From assembly GCA_900642245.1 (NCBI GenBank), contig CAAAJI010000002.1:244850-308849 (forward strand): a DNA stretch of 64,000 bases, in the 5' to 3' direction. Below are positions 34,526 through 43,939 of this stretch, one piece after another. The stretch is from Fragilaria radians (Eukaryota > Bacillariophyta > Fragilariophyceae > Fragilariales > Fragilariaceae). The notes below the pieces were generated by a model, which saw only the letters and a program-made list of their open reading frames with translations, was not told where the DNA came from and ran no database searches. Positions within the stretch are counted from its first letter, which is position 1, and every line of letters begins with the position of its first letter. The position numbers and the translations under genes are program-made.

Positions 34526-34606
34526 TAACAACTGTTGCTGTTTCTGCAAAATGAACTTTTCTTGCAGCCTCTGCATGTTCTGCAGCTCTTGAATCGTCGG
34601 ATTCAT
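28264..34606 (-). CDS. KAT3: CBP/p300-type histone acetyltransferase (KAT3)
   Basis: Five exons on the minus strand: 34606-33344, 33269-32887, 32812-30831, 30753-30113 and 30051-28264. All four introns (61-77 nt) are GT-AG with matching phases, giving 2,018 aa. Domain order: Q-rich N-terminus with a polyQ run near 34450-34545; TAZ1-like zinc finger (about 720-800, LLRHASKCQLGRDCHVKNC); bromodomain (about 1103-1208, FGWIFRDPVDPIALKIPDYF); PHD/CH2 zinc region (about 1215-1335, ILYCSGMCGM, WVQCDKCDSWVHQICALF); p300-type HAT core (RVYISYLDSIQYMTP, HIWSCPPAPGDDYIFHCHP, RKWYLDTLEKA); ZZ finger (about 1828, CGACFRDITYGSRYHCKTC); TAZ2 (about 1900-1985). The Arg, Trp and Tyr positions that contact acetyl-CoA in human p300 appear retained. 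It is a nuclear co-activator acetylating histones. No KIX domain is recognisable. Start ATG 34606 is the first in frame. Confidence 0.94.
33266..33271 (-). other. Tandem NAGNAG splice acceptor in the CBP/p300 gene
   Basis: The acceptor of the first intron reads ACAGCAG on the minus strand. Splicing after the first AG keeps a Gln (exon from 33269); splicing after the second (exon from 33266) removes it. Both keep the frame, so one-residue isoforms are possible. Confidence 0.6.
34450..34545 (-). repeat. CAA/CAG (polyglutamine) tract in the CBP/p300 N-terminus
   Basis: Mixed TTG/CTG triplets on the plus strand encode two Gln runs separated by a His (17 Gln, then His, then 3 Gln) and a following Q/H-rich segment. 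Mixed codons suggest a stable tract rather than a recently expanded microsatellite. Q-rich activation regions are typical of CBP/p300 proteins. Confidence 0.85.
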
Positions 34607-37494
34607 TGAGAACTTAGCCTTACAGTATAATGAACAAGCCAACCAATATGGGTTTTAAATGACAAACGACAACTTGAGGAAAGCCAAAATGGGAAACAGA
34701 CCCAAATTCGTTTAGCGTCAAGGTGCACAAATTTTTTACTCTAACTGTAGAGTGTCGTCTTTTGCGACGATCAAATGCAGTATAGCATGTACAGGTATGC
34801 AAAATATAAATAAAATGGCATAACTGTGAGGACATTACATTGATGACTTTTTTGAAAGTTTACATCGATTCAGTATAATCTTCCTCAAAACTTCACTAAC
34901 GTAAACGAGTAAAAAGAAAGTTGAAAAATTATCCTCTGTGAGTCGCAAAAGTTAACCTTACGAAAAATATGATGTTATCTCATTCCTCAGAGAGTGTCCG
35001 GAAGCAATAATGGAATTTGAATGTAGGAAAATGCAGATTCCACGTTCGAGGGTCATCGCGACAGAAATACAACGAAGAAACATTATTTTCGTCTTGATCT
35101 TGGAAGTAAATTGATACAATAACTGGATTTAGCCATTTGCGTAGAAAAAAATCTTTTAATTACGTCTTTATCTGGTTGCAACTTTAACTTGTTTAGCACT
35201 TATTAAAAAATTGCTGAGAATTTTAAACTTAAAGTTATTGAGAACTTCATGCAATTTCCTATTTGCTTTGATGGCAGTATACTTCATCACATATCTATCA
35301 TACCATAATTTTTGTTGTATCAACGTCCCATCTATTGCCTTGCATTTCATAGGAATCAATCAGATGAATTATCAACCATGACTTTCTTGCTATTGCATAT
35401 GGTAGATATCTGGAAACTTAAAATTCCTCAATGAATTCAATTTCTTGATGCGATTTCCAATTTTGTATTGCACTCTTGTTCTAATGTTAAAATCATCGAA
35501 CTTTCAAGGAAAAACTGCTTTCACAACTCAAATGTGATTGTTTTCTGAGGCTTTAGCATAAATTTACAACCCTTCATGCTCAATTGTAGATACATTTATT
35601 GCATTTTCTCACATTTCCGCTGGCTAGCATTTGTACGCATGAATAGCATTTTCTATTTTTTTAAGAAGGATGTATCTCTCGTTTGACTCTTTCCAACTTC
35701 TATCATTTAAACTTAGACGTTGCTGATTTTGAGTTAGATATTCATATATGCAAGAGGGATGATATGCTAAACCTTAGTTTAGATGAAGGTATATTATTGA
35801 GTTTGATATCAAGGAAGAAATATCACATATTACATTTCCAGGAGATTCGAGGGATTCCGGTGCTGCAAGAACAGTTTACGCTCGTAAGTGGAGTAAGGAA
35901 GGGAGTAAAAACGTGACGGAATCTAAACGTCGCCCTTGATTAAGTGACAATAGCACACCAGAATCTCTTTATAACATTATATATATCATAGCTCATATAA
36001 TCGTCAACTAAAATTCTAAGATTTGCTAGCCTCACCATATCCAAAGCAAAATATTACTCTGTTTCGACGTCGTATCGAACTTGAGTTTAGGGTTTGCACA
36101 TTTACTAATCATAAAGTGGAATGTGCTGCTGTAATCTGGAACTAACTCCGTATTTCATATTGTTCAAAACATGTTGTGCAAGATGATGGCCATGAGATAT
36201 TCTCAGTAAGTGTCTGATTTACAGCATAGACGTCCTCATCTTATTTTCTAGAATAAGAATGGCTTTAACCTAATTTCTGCACTTTGTGACTCGTGAAAGA
36301 CTTGAACTTCAGGCAATAATTTTGTCAACCCCCATAGATATTGGACTAAAAGCGACTTCAGATGGAAGCCAAATAAATGGATCTCAAATTGATTTTCTCT
36401 CGTGAAGCTTGTTGTAATTATGGCTTGACAACAAAACCCACAATATGCCACACCCTCCATCAAATGGTAATTGAATGGATTCTTTTCAAATTAGCCAGTT
36501 TATCCAAGGCAGTACTGGTACGTCAAAAGCAGAAACTGGAAGGAAGCAATGTAAAGTAAAGATGCTTGACAGCAGCTGCACGGAATAAATGTTAGGCATA
36601 CCATACCAAGAGGCTAACCTCACCAACACATTTGATGTTTGACCGTGACTCGCTACAAAGCCTTCAATCCGAAGCAATGAATGGCAACAATTTTGTTTGA
36701 TATCCTTAAAAAATTGACTTTAAGCATACATAATATGATATTATAATCAAATTAAGACAATTTTTATGTTTGAATATTGTATTCATCTTTTGTAAGGAGT
36801 TGAGGTGTCACATGGTTTAAATTTTTTGATTCATAGTAACTTTGCCAACAATTTTTATTCGGTGCTGGAAAGAACTCTACATACCTTCCATTTGCAGGCA
36901 ATATCTGATCATCAGTAAATGTGTCTGACAAAAATATCATTGTTATCATCAGCATTTGTGAGGCATATGAAATGGACAGTTAAACCGTTTCTGTCAGTGA
37001 ATAGTGATGCAAATACATAGAATAACCTTTTTCTCCAAATTTAGTTCCTCTAAGTGTAAATGTCGTCTCCAATATTGGCACAATGTACATCTAATCACCT
37101 TAACTTAAGGTATGTCATACACATAAAACTTAGATTAGGTTTCAGAATCCTATATGATTTGTATTGATCAGATTCAGAGGTCTTTTATCCACGCCAAAGC
37201 ATAAGCATCATGCACCAACTCTAACAAATCAGGAGACTAATATTATAGTAACTTATGTCATTTTCAATGCCATATGGACTAGCAATTTTTCTCTTTGGAA
37301 TCCATAAATTAGATTCCAACTGTACTGTTTCATAGATATTCGGAGAGAAATAACCTGTTCCACAATTTCTTTCCATGACAAACCATTGTCAATTAGAATC
37401 ATCGATAATCAACCACAAGTGCTTCATCTTCTAAACGCCCACATTGCAGATGATCCCGATTGAAGCTAGTTATTCATAGTAGAAGCGAGAGTCC
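34607..37494. other. Intergenic, no gene seen (2.9 kb)
   Basis: This AT-rich interval holds the CBP/p300 promoter side and the sulfotransferase promoter side. A pair GTAAG...CTAAG just upstream of 34606 could mark a 5' UTR intron, but I cannot prove it. No exon, RNA gene or repeat is supported. Confidence 0.45.
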
Positions 37495-38727
37495 ATGGTT
37501 CAAATTCAATCTAAGAAAAGAAATATTGTCGTAAAAACGAAGGAAGCATTTTTGGGTTGTTTCCTCTTTACATGCCTGCTACTCTTATGGATCTCCCAAC
37601 GTGTCATGAAACTTTCAACTCCGCCCATCCTTGACATTCCAAATTCGGATGATACAAAAGTAACAGCAACGACCACAAATAGATTGCTACCTCTGTTCGT
37701 CGTGCATGTGGGACCTCCCAAAACAGGAACAACGTCTTTGCAGCATGCAATAGAACAGCATAATTCGATGCTAATTGAAGACAATTACTACTTTACTGGG
37801 AACAGTTCTTTCACAGATCACTTTAACATATGCGTGAGACGAGTACGAAAAGCAAATCTCGACTTTACTATTGAATGCTGGAAAAGGATACTTGACACCA
37901 TGGAGAGTCATAGGGCATTGGGGCATAATGTCATTCTTTCCAATGAAGTTATTTCTGTTCAAGCTCAATTCTCTGATTTTCGTCAAGTCATTGAGAGCCT
38001 ACTATCAAATTGGAAACCGAACGTACTTATTGTAGTAGGATATCGGCATTTGCATAACTTTTTCCCGAGTACACATTATGAACTGCAAAAAAATCAGCGA
38101 TGGCCTTCTGTAGAAGAGAAAGGAAAGTACGTGACTCCCTTTGTAAAATTTTGGAGAGACAACCACGGGAAATATGTCTTGGGTCCAATACCAACTCCTT
38201 CCCTCGTTATTTCGCAATTTCGATCTTTCAACTACAGTGTGTCTGTGTTGGACATTGAGACCAAGGAACAAATAACAGAGTTCTTTTGTAATATCCTTCC
38301 ACAAGCTTCGCAAACCTGTAAATATATCACTAGAGTACCTCCTCAGATACCAAAACTTAATGAAAACAACAAAGGCCTCGTCAATTACGATTCTCTTGCC
38401 ATACTTGCCTTTACTCGAAGATATTTAAAGAAGGAGCAAACTCGAAAATATCTGAGGTACAAAATCCAGGCTTTCAATGAAAAGATCTTAAACCACGGTC
38501 CTAATGATTTCGTTTTAAGCTGCTTAGATCATCACGAAGAAAAGATCTTCTTGGAAGAATCTATGGAACATGCTCGATTGGCAGGATTTTCTCATTTGGA
38601 AAATAAAATCGAGATGGACTTCATGAGAAGTAGGGCAAAAAAGAAGTTTTGCTCCATTAACGCATCGGTTGTATTCTATCAAGAAGAGTGGCAGAACTTT
38701 TTTCGCAAAGCCAAAACGGAATGGTAA
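37495..38727 (+). CDS. Type II membrane sulfotransferase-like protein
   Basis: Single-exon protein of 410 aa. A basic N-terminus (SKKRNIVVKTK) precedes one hydrophobic anchor at about residues 19-35 (FLGCFLFTCLLLLWI), the layout of a Golgi sulfotransferase. FVVHVGPPKTGTTSLQHAIE (about 67-86) is the 5'-phosphosulfate-binding loop that binds the PAPS donor. ILSNEVISVQ at about 142-151 sits where sulfotransferases carry their second conserved strand. LIVVGYRHLHNFFPSTHYEL resembles the 3'-phosphate-binding region (R-x-x-x-x-x-x-S), with S194. The acceptor, a carbohydrate or protein tyrosine, cannot be told. Diatoms have many such proteins linked to sulfated polysaccharides; the role here is inference. 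Convergent with the UQCR10-like gene (342 bp apart). Confidence 0.85.
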   Translation: MVQIQSKKRNIVVKTKEAFLGCFLFTCLLLLWISQRVMKLSTPPILDIPNSDDTKVTATTTNRLLPLFVVHVGPPKTGTTSLQHAIEQHNSMLIEDNYYFTGNSSFTDHFNICVRRVRKANLDFTIECWKRILDTMESHRALGHNVILSNEVISVQAQFSDFRQVIESLLSNWKPNVLIVVGYRHLHNFFPSTHYELQKNQRWPSVEEKGKYVTPFVKFWRDNHGKYVLGPIPTPSLVISQFRSFNYSVSVLDIETKEQITEFFCNILPQASQTCKYITRVPPQIPKLNENNKGLVNYDSLAILAFTRRYLKKEQTRKYLRYKIQAFNEKILNHGPNDFVLSCLDHHEEKIFLEESMEHARLAGFSHLENKIEMDFMRSRAKKKFCSINASVVFYQEEWQNFFRKAKTEW

Positions 38728-39069
38728 ACTTCTGTGCCTACGTTTTCGTAAATTCAAATAAATAAGTGTATGCTCTAAGACATTAGACACTTTGACTTTC
38801 TCCCCTATTTTCTCTCGACATTATTAAATACATCATGTTTTGAATTGAGACCACAATAATGTTGAAGCATATATTTTAAATCGTGCAAGGCATTCCAAAG
38901 CTCATCAACAAAAATCTTGTTAACCAATTTTAAGGGTTCACAATAATAAATGTTAAGGAACTATAGTAGAGTTTTTAGAAACGGCTATCTATATCCTGAT
39001 GCTAGTGGGCAGCATGCCAGAATCCATGGAGTTGGATAGTTCAGAAATCGAGGAGAAAGAAAAACGAAA
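38728..39069. other. Spacer between two convergent genes
   Basis: The interval holds the 3' flanks of the sulfotransferase-like (+) and UQCR10-like (-) genes. It is AT-rich, with AATAAATAAG about 28 bp after the sulfotransferase stop as a possible polyadenylation signal. Confidence 0.4.
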
Positions 39070-39587
39070 TCACTCTTCTTCTTCCTCTTCGCTTTCAATG
39101 TCTTCCTTCTCCTCTTCCTCCTCTTCGGCTTCTTCCTCAGCCTCCTCTTCAGCTTCTTCCTCTTCTTCGTCGTCATCTGCCGACTTAAACTTCGACCAGT
39201 CTACTGTGTCATAAGTTTTTCCATAGTTCCGTGCAGTCCACATGCCATCTGCGACAGCACCAGTCATCCATTCTGCCGCTAGGATACCAAATACAACCCA
39301 TGCCCCATATGCAGCAGTTGATCGTCCAAATCTTTGAAAAGGAAGAAAACGCAAATGAAAATGAGATGATTCTGTAAAATTGTTGTTAGCCCACCAAAAC
39401 CCATCCTCTGCATATCAAGTCACCGTTTGGGTTAACAGAGTTACAAGTATGTTTTCATTACTCACGTCGAGTACCATTTATGTAAAAAGCTAGAGGGAAT
39501 AAAGGATTTCCCAACTGAAGTTGAAGCATTGCGCGTAGTTTGCATCGTGAGTCTACGCAAAGGTTGACGAAGCGCGGCGTTCATCAT
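39070..39587 (-). CDS. UQCR10: Complex III small subunit, UQCR10/QCR9-like, with acidic tail
   Basis: Exons 39587-39466 and 39331-39070, with a 134-nt intron (GTGAGT...CAAAG) and a split Thr codon, give 127 aa. The N-terminus MMNAALRQPLRRLTMQTTRN is Arg/Thr/Gln-rich like a mitochondrial presequence. Then comes FGRSTAAYGAWVVFGILAAE, a single membrane helix, followed by WMTGAVADGMWTARNYGKTY and DTVDWSKF. This matches the UQCR10/QCR9 pattern of one helix followed by D-x-x-W-x-x-x-N-x-GK-x-(W/Y)-x-D. The subunit sits beside cytochrome c1 in the bc1 complex. The last 36 residues are almost all Glu with some Asp/Ala/Ser (polyE), which known subunits lack. A second in-frame ATG follows directly (39584). 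The assignment rests on motif and size and is not certain. Confidence 0.78.
39077..39175. repeat. TCT/TCC low-complexity tract encoding a Glu-rich tail
   Basis: Plus-strand TCTTCC/GCT-type triplets read on the minus strand as GAA/GAG with Ala and Ser. The tract forms the C-terminal end of the UQCR10-like gene and makes spurious Ser-rich frames on the plus strand. Confidence 0.85.
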
Positions 39588-39691
39588 GGTGAGCGAAAGA
39601 GAACTGTAAGTAGGGAGAATGACGTAAAATGTTGTGCACACATAGATACCCTCCGTCGAGTTAACGATAACTTCACAATGAGCTTGTTCGT

Positions 39692-39883
39692 ATGTCTGTA
39701 CTAGTCACTGTAGGTTTACTCGTAAGAATATGTTGGGCACCAAATTCTGGTGCAGACACTCGGAAAACAAAGAAATCAACTGGCAAAGTATCAATCAAAA
39801 AGATGATTGAATTATGTTCTAAACTTGAGAAAGGAGAAGCAAAAGATTTGGGAATAGCTCTATTAAGAGAGTTATTACCTTGA
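39692..39883 (+). CDS. Possible small protein, 63 aa
   Basis: An ATG-initiated frame starts 104 bp from the divergent UQCR10-like start codon. It encodes a hydrophobic N-terminus MSVLVTVGLLVRICW, a Lys/Thr stretch (TRKTKKSTGKVSIKK), then an amphipathic helix IELCSKLEKGEAKDLGIALL. The composition looks coding. An ATG 16 bp upstream in another frame (MSLFVCLY, then stop) could be a uORF. I see no family and no splice evidence, so a genuine short gene and chance are both possible. Confidence 0.35.
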   Translation: MSVLVTVGLLVRICWAPNSGADTRKTKKSTGKVSIKKMIELCSKLEKGEAKDLGIALLRELLP

Positions 39884-40219
39884 AACCAAAGTATTGCTCC
39901 TGATTAGGTGTCAAGCACTATTGTCCTTCTATTTGTCCTTTGCTGACTATCAAGCATGCGCTTGGTATCATTTCATCTCTTGATAAAAAGATACAACAAA
40001 AAAGAGCTGCCACGCTTGATCAAAATCCTCAGTAGAATCCAACTCATGCAATTGCAATTCAGTTTCTGATTGTTTAATATTCCAAACGTTCAGATCGAAG
40101 AACAGACAGACCTGCAATTGTTAGTGGAGTGGAGTAGGAGTTACAATACGAGAGTAAAACTGAAAAATCAAAACTCGAGGTTTACCACAACTCCCATTAA
40201 TTTATTAAAATCCATTCCC

Positions 40220-40843
40220 ATGACCGAATCAAATTCAAAAATTTCGGTGTCGATTTCCCCGGAGCCTTTCGTTGGTATGATTCTTCATGCAGCTCAAAAT
40301 CCAATGAATCCCGTCCATGGCTTTCTGATTGGTTCCATTGAGAAGGATAACAACGTCGTAATTTCCCGTGCCATACCGGTTTGTCATGAAACCCCAACTG
40401 CGCCGCTTTTGGAAACTGCTTGGGGTTTAGTTCATGCTACAATCAGTGAACGAGTCGTTGGTTGGTATACAGCTCCTGAGAGACTGGGTGATACTCATCC
40501 TGGGCCTGTAGCCTTGCGGATTGCTGCCAACTTCTTTGCAACAAAATCGCCATCAACATTACCAGTGCTCCTTGTTATGAACAATGAAGCTTTGTCCGAT
40601 TGCATTCTAGGGGAGAGACAAGATAGCATCATGAAAGTTTTTGGGAAAGATTCTGGAGGTCAATGGCTTGAACCTCTTTCGCTTCAAGTGCTTGAGGAGT
40701 CGAAATCACTTTCGGCAGTCAAATCTGCCTTTGTAAAGCAAATTGGAATTATCGACCTCGTCAATCATTTGGAAAGCGAAGATAATCCAGAATGGATATA
40801 CAACGAATATCTAACCAATCATGTCAATAAAGTCATAATTTAA
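40220..40843 (+). CDS. EMC8: ER membrane protein complex subunit EMC8/EMC9
   Basis: Single-exon protein of 207 aa, close to the roughly 210 aa of EMC8/9. The MPN-like N-terminus is ISPEPFVGMILHAAQNPMNP followed by VHGFLIG. The diagnostic block VVGWYTAPERLGDTHPGPVA matches the family's (V/A)GYYQANE-R. LPVLLVMNNEALSD is the central strand, and the C-terminus IGIIDLVNHLESEDNPEWIY corresponds to the family's L-x-DFDNHLDD-x-x-x-DW. EMC8 is a cytosolic subunit of the EMC, which inserts tail-anchored and multipass proteins into the ER membrane. Metalloprotease JAMM residues are not conserved, as expected. The frame is open upstream to 40070 without an ATG. I chose ATG 40220, which aligns with the family start. 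Confidence 0.88.
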   Translation: MTESNSKISVSISPEPFVGMILHAAQNPMNPVHGFLIGSIEKDNNVVISRAIPVCHETPTAPLLETAWGLVHATISERVVGWYTAPERLGDTHPGPVALRIAANFFATKSPSTLPVLLVMNNEALSDCILGERQDSIMKVFGKDSGGQWLEPLSLQVLEESKSLSAVKSAFVKQIGIIDLVNHLESEDNPEWIYNEYLTNHVNKVII

Positions 40844-43800
40844 TGATGATTCTAATTTGTCCTAGTTCCTCTGTGTCATCAAGTAATGAACTTCTAGACT
40901 ATTTGGCCTTGTACGTCCCGCGATCATAGGAAAATTTCTGGAAGTACAATAATGGTTATCGTGTACCCTCCTTCTCGATATGAGCAGTATCCCAATGTTC
41001 TAAGTCACAGACTAGGACGACAGTATTGTTGGAATACGATACAATTTATAATTCGTTACAGACAGCTGGAGATAGCAATGACGGTGGCGAATCACCTTCA
41101 GTCCGTTGTAGCATCGAAGATAATCACTCTTTACTCAATTGCTTACAGGTAAGCAATTTTATCCATCTTATATTGAGGGATCATTGAAAAGATGAAATGT
41201 TGCGAGTGGAACATAACAACTTAGATCACATAGAATGTCGTAGTCTAGATGTTTGTAACAAAAGGTATCGGCTAGAATGTGTGTGATCTTCAAAATCGAA
41301 GTAATTCTCGCTTGTTTCATATAGCAACTGTTGATAATTTAATAGCAATTTCTTAGCATGATACTACTTCTTCACACTCTTCTTTAAGGAGCACTAATCA
41401 AGACTTGATGTACAATAATAGTCAGCATCATCAGGCTTGCTTTCGTGCGCACTTCCAAGCTATGGTGAGATATAAATCTACATTAATGAAGCTCCTGTGG
41501 AATTGCATTGATTGAGGTAATGTATTCAGTTTCATGAAAGGAGTTATTGAGCATATATGAGTACAACATTGTAAAGTGGTTACCTGTTTTTGGTCAGGAT
41601 TTAAATGGCAAGAATCAACATTTATTGAACTGCTAACTTTTAGCATTCACCTTACCTTCCTAAAATCTATTGGTGACTAATCTCGTAACAGCTGGGCATT
41701 CCAATACACATCAGTATCCTCTTTTTTAATTCTTACAGACTCCATAACTGAGCATCTAGAGTATCAGTACCCGAGTATTTGTTTAACTCATGATGCAGAA
41801 CTTAATACTTGTATTCTGCTATAAGACGATTCTCCCCAAAACACTGTAATGTCATTAATACTTTTGATATACCACTAATTTATGTCCTGATGATCACTGC
41901 TGCACTGCTCCGTCTAAAAATTCTATATTACTATTGTTCTGGAGAAGTGTTGTCTTGCACCGGAACATTGAGCCTTTGTTTTGAATTATAACTTTCACGA
42001 TAAACTACATGTTGTGATGAAGGAGTCATTTCTTTAACTACAAGGTGATGGGGAGAGTCATACAATAATTAGTGATAGCTCCGGTCCTATCCAATAAAAT
42101 AAAAAAAATAGATAAATGAATAAAGGTGTCCTAAACATTATCATTACACCTCTTTAGTAATCTCCCTCTGATTGCCTTGAATTCTTGGACTGGTATCAAT
42201 TTTTATCCACTTGTTTGAAATCTGCCCTTTATCAAAGAAAAGCATTGAAATCCACGATTGCCATGAAATAGATCCTTAAAGGTCAGCTTCATGAATTAGA
42301 TCCGTAATGGTCAGCTTCATGAAATAGATCCTTAATGGTCAGCTTCACGAAACAACTTTTTCAATAGACATCTCAAAAATACCAATATTGACAGTGATCA
42401 TTAGTCATACTTCTCAGACGGTTTCCTTTTCGCTATAGTCTTATTGATTTCCTATTGGCACAATTCCTTGGGACTTTCTTTTGAGAAGCAGGAAATAGTG
42501 TTTAAGGTTATTTCGACTCGCCACAAATTGCTAAGCAGTTGAATTAGGTCCCATGCTCATTCCACGGCTTATACACTACTTCTGTGCTTCATCCGAAAAA
42601 CTCTAAGCCATACTTTTTTCTCATTCAGTCACTTCCTTCAAATGATATACCGTTCTTGTCTGAAGAATTTTACCTTCCACTAATGGTCAGTTTCACGGCA
42701 AAGTAAAAACGCTCTTGATAGCCACCTGTGAAAGTATTCAAGCATCTGCTTCTCTAAATTGTGTAGACGCGATAGGGAATTATGCTTTAAACTAGACGAT
42801 ATCGATAACTGGGTCTTCTTGTATTTTATTCAGTTTATGTAAAGATTGAAGCTAATGCGAAATAACTGATTTGTAACATAGCAGCTTTGCCAAATTGTTT
42901 CCTTGGGTTTAGACAGCATTACTTTTCTGGTGAAATTAATTAGCATCTTGTATTGTAAGCGTATATCATTGACACTTAATCCATTACTGTACGTGAAAAG
43001 TTTTTTAAGTGCATAGAATTTCCTGATTTCTGTATATACTTGTACTTACTGTAAGACTTGTCTTCTGTATCAGTACATATATATAAATCATATGTTATCC
43101 ATTCAAAATCTTGTTGAAAAAAGTACTTCATTGTTGGTTTGTACATTATGTGTGATACATGAATTATATTTCATGAAAAAATTGATCTCAGTTGCTGTAG
43201 AGCAGCGAGAGAGGAAGAAAAAAAATGTGACACATATATATCACCTAATAAACACTTGCTTTTTCACAAGTAAAGATAAAGGTATTTGACCTTTAGCCAA
43301 CAAAACGTCTACATCGAAGGATAAGACTACATATAACCGTATGAAATCGCCATATACACAGTCAGTTAGTCGTACCCACTAAGGCACTATATGTTGTTTC
43401 TGACAAAGGGGAGGAATCAAGCAATATTGAACGAATGCAAACTTTGAAGCTTCCACAATTTATGTACAAAATTTAACAACTTTAGATGTGGCAAGTAGTA
43501 TACATGAGCCACAATGCTCCAAAGGCAAAAGTTTGATATGCAACGGGAGTACGCGTTGAATCATTCCTTGATCTACTAAATTTGACGTATGATTTAGGTA
43601 GCGAACGCCTTATATCGTGTGTGAAACATAGAGAAATACTTGATAATAACAATTTGAGGATCTATCAGCCTAAAGATATGACTATGCGATATATCTTAGT
43701 AACAGTATTTGGAGGCATCCAAGCACTAGTTGGAAGCATCTATAGCATGGCAACAGCATTTGTGACATTAAAATAATTGTAAGTTTTACAACTAATATAC

Positions 43801-43939
43801 TTCTTTTTAGGAATGATGTTTAGGAGCTATAACAGAGGAGAAGTAAGAAATTTCTCGCCGATTTTTCGGTTGTGAGAAGGATCGGTACCAGTAAATCTTG
43901 AATTGATTTGCTGTTTATATCGATAATTCAAAAATCAAG
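40844..43939. other. Intergenic, no gene seen (3.1 kb)
   Basis: This AT-rich region lies between EMC8 and DNA2. Short frames at 40952-41152 and 43582-43776 have no splice or family support. The only structure I see is the 28-bp tandem repeat at 42265-42348 with a related single motif near 42681. Confidence 0.45.
42265..42348. repeat. 28-bp tandem repeat, three copies
   Basis: Units 42265-42292, 42293-42320 and 42321-42348 each read GAA-TAGATCC-TAA-GGTCAGCTTCA with one to three differences, and a partial unit GAAAC follows. TAATGGTCAG-TTCAC recurs once at about 42680-42694, roughly 330 bp away. Confidence 0.9.

Noticed and set aside
38999..39214. Ser-rich frame on the plus strand
   Set aside because: It is the antisense of the polyGlu tail of the UQCR10-like gene (TCT/TCC repeats).
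40070..40219. 5' extension of EMC8 frame
   Set aside because: It has no ATG and aligns with nothing in the family; ATG 40220 matches the known start.
40952..41152. 66-codon plus-strand frame after EMC8
   Set aside because: No family, no splice sites, and its composition fits random AT-rich DNA.
43582..43776. Short frame with hydrophobic C-terminus upstream of DNA2
   Set aside because: It starts with a non-ATG codon, has no homology and ends well before the DNA2 start.
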